This document shows positions 1-6,428 of a stretch of 7,928 bases of DNA, piece by piece. Location of the stretch: assembly GCA_031551765.1 (NCBI GenBank), contig JAVBNC010000137.1:1-7928 (forward strand), written 5' to 3'. The DNA comes from JAVBNC01 sp031551765 (GTDB taxonomy: Bacteria; Desulfobacterota; Desulfovibrionia; Desulfovibrionales; Desulfovibrionaceae). The notes beneath the pieces are model-generated. The model had not been told where the DNA came from. It searched no databases and was given only the letters and a program-made list of their open reading frames with translations. The translations under genes were made by a program, and so were the position numbers. Each line of letters starts with the position of its first letter. The stretch's first letter is position 1.

Positions 1-689
1 CTGAAGGGCGCGGCGGACAGCGGCGAGCGGGTGAGGCGGATTTTCCAGAGCGCGCCGCCCGCGTCGCTGTCGTTGTGGAAGAACTCGTGGATCAGATTGT
101 CCTCGTAATTCAGGAACTTGCCCAGCCGCCAGGGCAGCGCCCACTCGTATTCGCCGGTGAGCGCGCCGTTTTTGAAGCGGCGCACGGGGTTCATGGGGCT
201 GTCCGGGCCGTATTCGTAGCGGATCTCGTCGCCGGACGGCAGGATGACCCGGTCCAGCGCGCTGCCGCCGCCGTAGAAGAACCGGGTCACGCCCTGGGGG
301 GTGCGCCGTTCGCGCAGCGCGCCGCGCCCGTCGTAGGCGTAGCTGGTGAGGCCGGAACGGACGAGGCGGCCCGCGCCGTCGTACTCCAGGTCCCCGGCCG
401 TGAGGTATTCGCTCATGTTGCGGTAGGCGTAGAGGTGGTAGTCGCGTTGGCCCTTGAAGCTGTAGAGGTAGCGCTCGAACTCCGCGCCGTCGCGGAACAC
501 GGCGGCCAGGCGGCCGTTTTCGTCGAAGTCGTAGTCGAAGCGGGTGGCGGTTCCGGCGCGGGTTTCGGTTTTGGCGAGCAGGCGTCCGTCCGGGGCGTAT
601 TCGCAGGCAAGGGTAAGGCCGTTGCGCTCCGGGCGCGGATGCGTGGCGGGGGAGTAAGGCTGGCGGGGTTGCGGCAGGGTGCCGTTCAT
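1..689 (-). CDS. Rhs/YD-repeat family protein, N-terminal part (runs off the window)
   Basis: The visible 229 residues contain no stop and continue past the window's left edge. The frame opens with ATG at 689, and AGGAG (695-699) lies 5 nt upstream. An in-frame TAA at 726-728 excludes a longer start. The translation is rich in the Tyr/Asp/Gly pattern of YD repeats: F51-DYDFDENGRL at 51-61, LEYDGAGRL at 101-109, YAYDGRGAL at 117-125, and FFYGGGSALDRV followed by IRYEYGPD at 137-163. Rhs proteins build a large shell of such repeats around a C-terminal toxin. This copy starts directly in repeat-like sequence. It shows no signal peptide, PAAR domain or transmembrane segment in the visible part, so it may be a core-only or secondary rhs gene. 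Its C-terminal tip, which would define the toxin, is outside the window. Family assignment is secure; the role as a toxin is not shown. Confidence 0.88.
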   Translation of the reverse strand, partial: MNGTLPQPRQPYSPATHPRPERNGLTLACEYAPDGRLLAKTETRAGTATRFDYDFDENGRLAAVFRDGAEFERYLYSFKGQRDYHLYAYRNMSEYLTAGDLEYDGAGRLVRSGLTSYAYDGRGALRERRTPQGVTRFFYGGGSALDRVILPSGDEIRYEYGPDSPMNPVRRFKNGALTGEYEWALPWRLGKFLNYEDNLIHEFFHNDSDAGGALWKIRLTRSPLSAAPF

Positions 690-760
690 AAAGGCTCCTT
701 TTGCGGTGGTTTTGGCCTTGGCCGTTTACCGGGAGCCTAGCACGGCTTTTTGCCGCCTCC

Positions 761-805
761 GGGGAGAAGGGGGAAGGAGGGGGGACGAAGGGAGGAGAAA
801 GGGGG
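761..805 (+). other. Polypurine G-rich tract with G-quadruplex motif
   Basis: Forty-five plus-strand bases are almost only G and A. The G-runs are at 761-764, 769-773, 779-784, 790-792 and 801-805. The first four runs are separated by loops of 4, 5 and 5 nt, which fits the usual G3+ N1-7 quadruplex rule. The tract is on the template strand of the left rhs gene, roughly 70-115 bp before its start, so the transcript would carry the C/T-rich complement. Any effect on transcription is inference. Confidence 0.5.
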
Positions 806-876
806 TTGACAGGACGCGGGGTTGCGGGCGGATTCAGAAGGCGGGAGCTTTTTGTTTTTCCACCCGTCATTCCAAC

Positions 877-909
877 AAAAAAAGCGGTGCCGCAGTGACA
901 CGGCGCCGC
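877..909 (-). terminator. Intrinsic terminator after the D-amino-acid cassette
   Basis: Read on the minus strand, the arms 909-901 and 892-884 pair over nine positions with a single internal C-A mismatch and an 8-nt loop. Seven T residues follow immediately (877-883 on the plus strand is seven A). This is the best canonical terminator in the window. It lies 135 bp past the stop of the PLP-enzyme gene and upstream of the left rhs gene, so it would separate the two transcription units. Confidence 0.7.
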
Positions 910-933
910 CCCATCAGCGAGATGCCCCCCGCG

Positions 934-1016
934 CCCCTGTCAACGTTCTTTGGAAGGGGAAGGAGTCCAGAGGAAGGGGAAACCTTTCTTTCAAGAAAGG
1001 TTTCCCCTTCCTTTGG
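934..1016 (+). repeat. Palindromic dispersed repeat, copy A
   Basis: This element recurs at 3916-4002 in inverted orientation. I aligned 934-1011 by eye with the reverse complement of 3921-4002 and found 75 identical positions in 82 columns. Its right half is a long hairpin: 967-990 pairs with 993-1016 over 24 bp with one G-T wobble and a two-base centre (TC, so the real loop is probably six bases). Its left half (934-966) is non-palindromic and starts CCCCTGTCAACGTTCTTTGG. No T-tract follows on either strand, so it does not look like a standard terminator. It lies between the PLP-enzyme stop and the terminator at 877-909. It could be a REP-like or non-autonomous mobile element. Confidence 0.75.
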
Positions 1017-1044
1017 CCGCCGGAGGCATGCCTTTTTTCTCACT

Positions 1045-2103
1045 CTACCAACTCTTTCCGCGACTGGTCACCGGGATCTTGTCCATGACCTTGCCGCCGC
1101 GCACCAGGTAGATGTGGGTGTGCAGGTTCACGGTGGTGCAGCAGTGGCCGGGGATGAGCAGCAGGCGTTCGCCCACGGCGGGTCCGCCTTCCAGGGGGAT
1201 GGCGCTGTGCTCTTCGCTGACCGAGACGGCCAGGGTGGGGAAATCGCGGAACACGGGCATTTTCTGGTCCACGGAAATGGACTTGCGGCCCGCGTCCACA
1301 ATGACCTTGCCGTTGGCGCGGCTCATGACCGTGCCGACCACGAAAAGGGCGCTCTGGAACTTGAGGTTAAGCGCGTTGTAGGCCGCGTCCATGAAAATGT
1401 AGCTCCCGGCCTGGGCTTCTGTGTACACGCCGCCTTTGGGGCGGAATTCCACGGTGCCGGTGCTGGCGCCGCTTACCTCGCGCACGGGCAGGCCCTGGTC
1501 TTTCAAGTAGTCGCACAGCTCTTTCAGGGTGCTTTCCACCCATTCGGAATCCTTTTGGCGCTTGGCGTAGTCCTCTTCGTGGGAGAGGTGGCCCGCGTAG
1601 GCCTGAATGCCCGCGAAATCCAGGTGGCGGCACTTTTTGACGGCCTGGGCCAGCTTGAGGGCTTGCGCCGGGGTGTTCACGCCGCAGCGCTTCATGCCTA
1701 TTTCATACTCCACCAGGCAGTGGATGGTGGAACCCTGCACGCTTGCGGCCGCTTCCAGGGCTTCGATGTTGTGGACGGAGTCCACGCACACGGTCAGGCG
1801 GCAGCAGGCGGCAAGATAGGCCAGGCGGGCCAGTTTCCACGGCTCCACCACCTGGTTGGCGATAAGAATGTCGTCTATGCCGGCGGCGGCCAGGTCTTCC
1901 GCCTCGCCCAGCTTGGCGCAGGAAATGCCCTTGGCCCCGGCCGCTATCTGTTTGTGGGCAATAGCCGTGCTTTTGTGGGTTTTGTAGTGCGGCCGCAAAG
2001 CCACGCCCGCGTGGTCCATGAACTGTTTCATGGCCCGTATGTTGGCGTCAAAAGCGTCCAGATCCACAACCAGGGCCGGGGTCTCGATTTGTTCTATGCG
2101 CAT
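1045..2103 (-). CDS. Fold-III PLP enzyme of the D-serine dehydratase / D-threonine aldolase family (DSD1-like)
   Basis: The protein has 352 residues. ATG at 2103 is preceded by AAGGA (2110-2114) with a 6-nt gap; the open frame extends further upstream to an alternative start at 2214, but only the 2103 start has a ribosome site and begins at the family's usual N-terminus (IETPALVVDLDA). The RPHYKTHKS motif at 37-45 holds the expected Schiff-base lysine, most likely K41. The C-terminal PGHCCTTVNLH (318-328) gives H320 and C322, matching the His-x-Cys zinc site known in eukaryotic-type D-serine dehydratases and D-threonine aldolases. An alanine-racemase-like barrel fills the N-terminal two thirds, with the YAGHLSH segment near 165-171. 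The family dehydrates or cleaves beta-hydroxy D-amino acids such as D-serine, D-threonine or 3-hydroxyaspartate, in the cytosol. The sequence does not reveal the substrate. It is the last gene of the permease/deacylase cassette, 150 bp after the deacylase, so it probably handles the D-amino acid that enzyme releases. Confidence 0.9.
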   Translation of the reverse strand: MRIEQIETPALVVDLDAFDANIRAMKQFMDHAGVALRPHYKTHKSTAIAHKQIAAGAKGISCAKLGEAEDLAAAGIDDILIANQVVEPWKLARLAYLAACCRLTVCVDSVHNIEALEAAASVQGSTIHCLVEYEIGMKRCGVNTPAQALKLAQAVKKCRHLDFAGIQAYAGHLSHEEDYAKRQKDSEWVESTLKELCDYLKDQGLPVREVSGASTGTVEFRPKGGVYTEAQAGSYIFMDAAYNALNLKFQSALFVVGTVMSRANGKVIVDAGRKSISVDQKMPVFRDFPTLAVSVSEEHSAIPLEGGPAVGERLLLIPGHCCTTVNLHTHIYLVRGGKVMDKIPVTSRGKSW

Positions 2104-2174
2104 GGGTGTTCCTTTGTTGCTGTCTATCTCATCAGGAAACGGGACCTTTTTTTCATGCCACCCTGAACGGGTTC

Positions 2175-2192
2175 CAAGGGGCGCGCCCCTTG
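2175..2192. repeat. 18-bp perfect palindrome between deacylase and PLP-enzyme genes
   Basis: CAAGGGGCGCGCCCCTTG reads the same on both strands. It lies in the 150-bp gap between the deacylase stop (2254) and the PLP-enzyme start (2103). No T-tract follows on the minus strand, so it is not a classical terminator. It may be an operator, a transcript-processing stem or the core of another palindromic repeat. Confidence 0.5.
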
Positions 2193-2253
2193 ACGGGCGC
2201 GGGGAGAAACGCAACCGCCTTCAACGCGACCGAGCCGCGCCGCCTCAAATTCT

Positions 2254-3873
2254 TCAGCCCTTATGGCCGTTGCCGCCGTGCCGCTTGATGAACCTGCCGT
2301 TGCGCGCGGCCGTCAGCTCGCCGTGCAGCACCACCGGCTCCCCGGCCACAAAGACGTGGTCTATGCCCACGGGTTTGACAAAGGGGTTGCTGTAGGTGGT
2401 GGCGTCGCGCACGTTCGCGGGGTCGAACACGGTGATATCCGCCGCCGCGCCCGCGCGCAGCACGCCCCGGTCTTTCAGGCCCATGGCCCGGGCGGGCAGG
2501 CCCGTGATTTTGTGCACCGCGTCTTCCAGGCTAAGCAGCTTCTTGTCCCGCGCGGTTTCCAGAAAAAAGGGGAAGGTGCCGAAATTGCGGCGGTGGGGCT
2601 TGCCGTCCACCTGGTCCGGGTTCAGGGAAAAGCCGCTGCCGTCGCTGCCGATGGAAATATCCATGTCCAGCATGATCTTTTCCACGTCCCCGGGGTCCAT
2701 GGAATGGGAGATAATGCCCGCGCCGCCCTCGCAGGCCAGCAGAATTTTCATGACCGTCTCCACGGGCGGCAGGTCCCATTTTTCGGCTATCCCGGCCACG
2801 GTCATTTCCTCTATTTCCGGCAGGAAAGAGCGGGTGTAGGCTATGCGCAGGCAGGAAGGCCCGCCCCGCGCGTCCATGATGGCGGCTATTTCCGGCGCCA
2901 TGCGCTTGCGGGTTTCGGGGTCGCGCAGCCGTTCCAGCATGGCGGCGTTGCCGCCCTCGTGCCCCCAGGCCGGGATCATGCGGTTGAGGCTGGTGGAAGA
3001 AGCGTCGTAGGGGTACTGGTCCGCCGTGACGCGCAAACCCTTGACCCGCGCCTGGTGGATGGCGTTCAGCACCTTGCCGGACCAGCCCCACTGGCTTTTG
3101 CCCATCAGCTTGACGTGCGAGATGTGCAAATGCGCGCCGGAAGCCTCCGCCACCGTGAACATCTCTTCCAGGGACTGGAAGATGCGGTCCTCTTCGTTGC
3201 GCATGTGCACGGTCAGCAGCGCGCCGTGCCGTTTGACCACTTTCGCCAGCGCGGTCAGCTCGTCGATTTGACTGAAAATGCCCGGCGGGTACACCAGGCC
3301 CAAAGACATGCCGAACGCGCCCTGGCTGAGCAGTTTGTCCAGCAGCTCTTCCATGCGCCGCAGCTCGTCCGGCGTGGGGGGGCGGTTTTCGTAACCCATG
3401 ACGCAGCCCCGCAACGTGCCGTGGCCCACCAGCATGGAAAAATGAATGGCCCCGGGGTCGGAATCCACCCGCACGGCCAGCTCGCTGATGTCCGTGGCGT
3501 CGCTGTCCCACAGGCTTTTCTTGACGGAGATCAGCGCGGAAACCTCCGCCAGCAGCTCCTCCCGCTTCGCCTTGTCCTCCGGCATGGGCACTATGGAAAT
3601 GCCGCAGTGTCCGCCCAGTTCCAGCGTCACGCCCTGGCGCACCTTGCTCTCTTCCAGCGGGGAGATCATGCGCGTGGGGTCGGAGTGGGTGTGGATATCA
3701 ATAAACCCCGGCGAGACGGCCCTGCCGCCCGCGTCCAACGTTTTGCGCGCGGGCAGCGTGGGGTCGGTGCAGAGAGCGGCGATTTTGCCGGCCTTGATGT
3801 ACAGCCCGCCCCTGTAGGCCAGGGCGCGCGTGCCGTCGACGATAAGGCCGTTGATGATGGCGTAGTCGTACAT
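2254..3873 (-). CDS. N-acyl-D-amino-acid deacylase (D-aminoacylase family amidohydrolase)
   Basis: The protein has 539 residues. I chose ATG 3873, which has GGAGG at 3882-3886 and an 8-nt gap; the in-frame TTG at 3879 would sit only 2 nt from that site. Family motifs appear in order: GFIDIHTHSD (56-65, metal ligands H61 and H63), GGHCGIS (88-93, with C90 in the place of the family's bridging cysteine), HMRNE (223-227), HISHVK (250-255, H253), TADQYPYD (283-290), the SDGSG aspartate D411, and PHRRNFGTFP (427-435), followed by the usual C-terminal strand with the ADITVFDP signature (478-485). The enzyme is a cytosolic zinc amidohydrolase that splits N-acyl-D-amino acids into a carboxylate and a D-amino acid. 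Family members are about 480-550 residues, so this copy is full length. The residue before the bridging Cys is His (GHCG), where I recall Asn as commoner. Its neighbours, a permease and a D-amino-acid lyase, fit a catabolic route. The acyl and amino-acid preference cannot be read from sequence. Confidence 0.93.
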   Translation of the reverse strand: MYDYAIINGLIVDGTRALAYRGGLYIKAGKIAALCTDPTLPARKTLDAGGRAVSPGFIDIHTHSDPTRMISPLEESKVRQGVTLELGGHCGISIVPMPEDKAKREELLAEVSALISVKKSLWDSDATDISELAVRVDSDPGAIHFSMLVGHGTLRGCVMGYENRPPTPDELRRMEELLDKLLSQGAFGMSLGLVYPPGIFSQIDELTALAKVVKRHGALLTVHMRNEEDRIFQSLEEMFTVAEASGAHLHISHVKLMGKSQWGWSGKVLNAIHQARVKGLRVTADQYPYDASSTSLNRMIPAWGHEGGNAAMLERLRDPETRKRMAPEIAAIMDARGGPSCLRIAYTRSFLPEIEEMTVAGIAEKWDLPPVETVMKILLACEGGAGIISHSMDPGDVEKIMLDMDISIGSDGSGFSLNPDQVDGKPHRRNFGTFPFFLETARDKKLLSLEDAVHKITGLPARAMGLKDRGVLRAGAAADITVFDPANVRDATTYSNPFVKPVGIDHVFVAGEPVVLHGELTAARNGRFIKRHGGNGHKG

Positions 3874-3878
3874 GGACA

Positions 3879-3893
3879 ATGCCTCCGGCGGCC
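3879..3893 (-). promoter_or_regulatory. Ribosome-site segment shared with repeat copy A flank
   Basis: The 15-mer GGCCGCCGGAGGCAT occurs here on the minus strand and again at 1015-1029 on the plus strand, at the edge of repeat copy A. Here its GGAGG serves as the ribosome binding site of the deacylase, 8 nt before the ATG. This suggests that the translation signal of this gene came from repeat-derived DNA. The identity is seen directly; the origin is inference. Confidence 0.45.
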
Positions 3894-3915
3894 GGGGGTT
3901 GCGGTGGCATGACGC

Positions 3916-4002
3916 CCGGAGGAAGGGGAAAACCTTTCTTGGAAGAAAGGTTTTCCCCTTCCTCCGGACCTCCTTCCCCTTTCCAAAGAACTTTGACAGG
4001 GG
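3916..4002 (-). repeat. Palindromic dispersed repeat, copy B (inverted relative to copy A)
   Basis: 3916-3940 pairs perfectly with 3943-3967, a 25-bp stem with a two-base GG centre, and 3968-4002 carries the non-palindromic half ending in the complement of CCCCTGTCAAAGTTCTTTGG. Compared with copy A, one A-T pair is present in both arms here and absent from both arms there, and one G-C pair here replaces an A-T pair there. These paired differences keep the stem intact. The element fills the leader of the deacylase gene and lies past the permease stop. No T-tract follows, so I do not call it a terminator, although it could stall polymerase or protect RNA ends. Confidence 0.78.
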
Positions 4003-4032
4003 GTATGTCGGTTATCTCTTTGCTGGCATGGC

Positions 4033-4048
4033 CCCGTACAATTACGGG
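4033..4048. repeat. Small hairpin in the permease-deacylase gap
   Basis: CCCGTA at 4033-4038 and TACGGG at 4043-4048 pair over 6 bp around a CAAT loop. It sits in an otherwise gene-free stretch of about 210 bp (4003-4215). No confident promoter was found beside it. A weak minus-strand match (TTGTAC then GATAAC, 19 bp apart) overlaps it and is not persuasive. Confidence 0.3.
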
Positions 4049-4107
4049 CGCTGCCCCTTTTTACTCATCAAACCCGCATCCGCCAGTATGTGAGCGCCGC
4101 GGCGCGA

Positions 4108-4160
4108 CAATTCCGCAGGAGAGCGGAATTGCCCGCCGGGGGCGGCACAGGCCGTGCCGC
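4108..4160 (-). terminator. Two hairpins past the permease stop; possible 3' end
   Basis: Downstream of the permease stop (4216) the minus-strand transcript meets two perfect stems: GCGGCAC/GTGCCGC (4142-4148 with 4154-4160, 5-nt loop) and CAATTCCGC/GCGGAATTG (4108-4116 with 4123-4131, 6-nt loop). A 12-bp GC palindrome follows at 4094-4105. There is no T-tract, so Rho-independent termination is doubtful. They may mark RNA 3'-end processing and lower expression of the downstream genes relative to the permease. Confidence 0.3.
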
Positions 4161-4215
4161 ATTGCGCCCTGCTCTCACTCTTGGATGGCTTCGGCAAAAT
4201 TACCTCTCCGCCTTT

Positions 4216-5550
4216 CTACCACGGCATAACCCGCACCCCTATGAACGACCAGACGGCGATAAACGCCCATGCCGACGCGCAGGCTATAAGGCAGGCCTGC
4301 CAGACTTCCTTCAAGTTGGTGCACTGGGCCACGCCCAGGGCTATGGCGAAGTTGGTGGCCGGGTACACGGAACTGGTGATGCGGGTGGCGGCGATAATGG
4401 AGATGGCGAACATGCTCATGGGCACTTTGGCGGCGGCCATGGTGGCCCCGAACATTTCGCCCATGACCTTGATCTTGGCCACGGCGGCCATTTCCATGAA
4501 AAAGGAACCCACAAGGGAGGCCACCAGGTAGACGATGGAGGGATCGTTCCCGGCCACGTTGCTCATGGTGGCGGCCAGGGCTTTAAAGCCGCCGCCCGCG
4601 TTGACCAGGTGGATGAGGATTTCGAATTCCAGGAAAATGATGACCATGGAGGCCTGGGAAGCCAGGCCCTTGGTCACGGCGGCGTTGGCGCGGTTGATGT
4701 CCACCCGGCACACCACCGCGACCAGGATGATGAGGATGAGCATGACCACCACGGCGTAGGGGGTCTTCTGCTTGGTGAGGATGCCGTAGACGACCAGCGC
4801 CAGAAAGGCCAGCAGGAACACGATGGTGGCGTTGCGTTCCTTGGGCTTGATGACGATGCTGTCCAGGCTTTTCACGTCGTCGGCCAGGGTGTAGGCTTCC
4901 TGCCCTTCCGTGCGCTTTTGGGCGCGCGCCGTGCCGTACCAGGCCCCGATGACGAAAAAGAAGCAGAAAGGCAGGGCCGCGCCCAGCATCAGCTGGCCGT
5001 AGGTCAGGCCGGTCACTTCCATGGTCAGAAGGGTCACGCCGGTGAGCGGGCCGAGAACAAGGCCCACTTCGCCGGAAAGTTTCATCAGCGCGGCCACCAC
5101 GCTGGGGGTGACGCCCAAAGAGCCGAGAATGGGGATCATAATGGGCGCGATAACCGCGTTGCCGCCGCCCATGGTGCCCAAAAGCCCGCACACGGACAGG
5201 GAACTGACCATCAGGGCTATCTTGCCCCTGGCCTGGGTGTTCACGCCTATGCCCCGGACAATCCACAGGACCAGCGTGTGGGTGACGCCCACCTCGCTCA
5301 TCAGCGAGCCGAGTCCCGCGCCCATCATGATGATAACGCCGATGAGCACCGTGGTGGAACCCAGGCTTTTCTGGAAAATGGCGCCCACGGCCGCCGGGCT
5401 TTGCCCCATGAGCAGCACCCCGAGCACGATGCCCATGAAACAGGCCGCCATGATGGCCTTGCCCCGTATGGCCAGCACAATCATCAGCGCCAGGGGGAGA
5501 AGAGCGAAAAGCGAAGGCGCGGTTATAAGTGACCAGCTTCCCAAAGCCAT
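4216..5550 (-). CDS. Ion-transporter-superfamily permease (GntP/NhaC-like), probable D-amino acid or acyl-amino acid carrier
   Basis: The protein has 444 residues and is highly hydrophobic. ATG 5550 has AAGGAG (5557-5562) 6 nt upstream. I count roughly 11-13 membrane segments by eye, for example near 12-28, 33-49, 66-84, 110-124, 150-177, 185-205, 241-258, 264-282, 299-317, 337-357, 376-390 and 417-437, with a charged cytosolic loop at 208-240. Two glycine/polar segments that interrupt helices, GTMGGGNAVIAPIMIP (125-140) and ITSSVYPATNFAIALG (391-406), resemble the paired re-entrant hairpins of the ion-transporter superfamily. GntP (which includes the D-serine permease DsdX), NhaC/YuiF antiporters and DcuC all belong there, and I cannot decide among them. 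Being first in a cassette with an N-acyl-D-amino-acid deacylase and a D-amino-acid lyase points to import of their substrate, probably driven by H+ or Na+. A plain antiporter remains possible. Confidence 0.8.
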   Translation of the reverse strand: MALGSWSLITAPSLFALLPLALMIVLAIRGKAIMAACFMGIVLGVLLMGQSPAAVGAIFQKSLGSTTVLIGVIIMMGAGLGSLMSEVGVTHTLVLWIVRGIGVNTQARGKIALMVSSLSVCGLLGTMGGGNAVIAPIMIPILGSLGVTPSVVAALMKLSGEVGLVLGPLTGVTLLTMEVTGLTYGQLMLGAALPFCFFFVIGAWYGTARAQKRTEGQEAYTLADDVKSLDSIVIKPKERNATIVFLLAFLALVVYGILTKQKTPYAVVVMLILIILVAVVCRVDINRANAAVTKGLASQASMVIIFLEFEILIHLVNAGGGFKALAATMSNVAGNDPSIVYLVASLVGSFFMEMAAVAKIKVMGEMFGATMAAAKVPMSMFAISIIAATRITSSVYPATNFAIALGVAQCTNLKEVWQACLIACASAWAFIAVWSFIGVRVMPW

Positions 5551-5873
5551 ACGAGTCTCCTTGTAAAATCGTCTGCGGTGCCTGGGGGGGCCGCGCGCAC
5601 GCGGCCTGTAGCCTTGACGCGCGTTCCGGCCGGAAAGACCACGGACGGAACGGAAATGCTGATTTTACAAAAGCCGGACGCGCGGCGGCCGGGGAAGGGA
5701 AAGCGGAAGGGAAAGGGCGGGAAGGGCGCGGCCGGGAAAAAGGCCCGGACAAGATACCCTGGAAACAACGCCCCGGAAAGAAACCCCTGGAGCCGTTACG
5801 TGGGAGGAGACTAGCATTCGCGCGGCCATTTGAAAAGCCGTCAGTGAGACTATAGACGGGACGATAATGGGAA
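5551..5873. other. Permease leader: no gene, with G-quadruplex tract and distant inverted repeat
   Basis: I see no believable gene here. The plus strand is G/A-rich (5691-5752) and includes GGGAAAGGGCGGGAAGGG at 5709-5726, a compact quadruplex motif with loops of 3, 1 and 2 nt on the permease template strand. TTGTAAAATC at 5561-5570 is mirrored as GATTTTACAA at 5661-5670; the left copy abuts the permease ribosome site, so the leader RNA could fold back next to it. A TATAGT hexamer on the minus strand near 5848-5853 lacks a good -35 partner. The permease promoter is probably in this stretch but I cannot place it. Confidence 0.4.
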
Positions 5874-5899
5874 GGCCCCCCGCTATGTGGCGGGGGGCC
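5874..5899 (-). terminator. GC-rich hairpin past the immunity genes
   Basis: GGCCCCCCGC (5874-5883) pairs perfectly with GCGGGGGGCC (5890-5899) around a 6-nt loop. It lies about 39 bp past the stop of the second immunity gene. The T-tracts are poor: TTCCC on the minus strand, GTTTTG on the plus strand. By position it most likely ends the rhs-immunity transcript. Confidence 0.5.
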
Positions 5900-5937
5900 G
5901 TTTTGATGCGGGAAAAAGCAAATGGCGCGTGCGGCCA

Positions 5938-6408
5938 TTACTCTTTTTCTTCGTAATAATATATACTTTCAACTTTTGTGATATAAAGAGAACCTTTTTC
6001 TTTTTGCACAAAAACAAGCAATTCCGGCTTGGAGTCCTTTTTTGTGGAAATGGAGACAGGGACGATGCTTATGGTGTTGTTTATCTTTACGGCTTTCCCC
6101 ACTGTCATTCCCGCAAGCAACTCAGGCCAATGATCTTGTCTCTTGGTGAAATAGATCTCGTCAAACGCGCCTCTTTCAAAGTCAATGCGCAGCCTCTTCA
6201 CCGTGCACGGATAAACGTATTTATACATAGTATCGTCAAAATCAGGAGAGGCTCTCCTTTTGTCGCGCAAAAGCTCTGCAATATACCACTTGTAAAAATC
6301 TCTGACGAGTTTTTCAGGGGTTTGCTCGGCACAATAGGCTGTGCCCCGGAAGCAGAAAAAAATAACCAGCACAAGCGAGACAAAAGTCAGTATAAAGCGC
6401 CTGTTCAT
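5938..6408 (-). CDS. Exported DUF3828 (YbjP/YqhG-like) protein, second putative immunity gene
   Basis: The protein has 156 residues. ATG 6408 follows AAAGGT at about 10 nt, a weaker ribosome site than those of its neighbours. An N-terminal signal peptide is clear: basic MNRR, a hydrophobic core at 5-20, then TAYCA with cleavage likely after A27. The residue before C26 is Tyr, which argues against a lipoprotein. The mature start AEQTPEKLVRDFYKWY (27-42) is nearly the same as in the gene just upstream and matches my memory of the DUF3828 N-terminus. An EIYFTK motif (84-89) is also shared. The rest diverges strongly, and this copy has an extra loop around 44-60 and a tail ending YYEEKE. The gene starts 20 bp after the stop of its paralogue, in an AT-rich block. 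It is probably a periplasmic immunity protein: either a diverged duplicate or a guard against a related toxin not encoded here. Confidence 0.8.
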   Translation of the reverse strand: MNRRFILTFVSLVLVIFFCFRGTAYCAEQTPEKLVRDFYKWYIAELLRDKRRASPDFDDTMYKYVYPCTVKRLRIDFERGAFDEIYFTKRQDHWPELLAGMTVGKAVKINNTISIVPVSISTKKDSKPELLVFVQKEKGSLYITKVESIYYYEEKE

Positions 6409-6428
6409 TGTCTTTACCTTTGTGTTGG

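Noticed and set aside
75..740. Plus-strand open frame at the left end
   Set aside because: The opposite strand encodes YD-repeat protein with a good start at 689, which explains this frame as a shadow.
679..2166. Long plus-strand open frame of 495 codons
   Set aside because: It lies opposite the PLP-enzyme gene, which has PLP and zinc motifs and a ribosome site. The translation is His/Gly/Val/Ala-rich without any recognisable motif.
2263..3912. Plus-strand open frame of 549 codons opposite the deacylase
   Set aside because: It is an antisense shadow of a well-supported amidohydrolase, caused by high GC at third positions; its composition is not protein-like.
3916..3967. Perfect 25-bp hairpin as an intrinsic terminator of the permease
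   Set aside because: No T-tract follows on the minus strand, and the same element with extra conserved non-palindromic sequence recurs elsewhere, so a repeat is a better description.
4090..5532. Plus-strand open frame of 480 codons opposite the permease
   Set aside because: Its His/Gly/Asp-rich translation is the complement of hydrophobic membrane codons. There is no motif.
4583..5938. Minus-strand open frame of 451 codons overlapping the permease in another frame
   Set aside because: Arg/Pro/His-rich out-of-frame product; the permease frame has clear membrane segments and a ribosome site.
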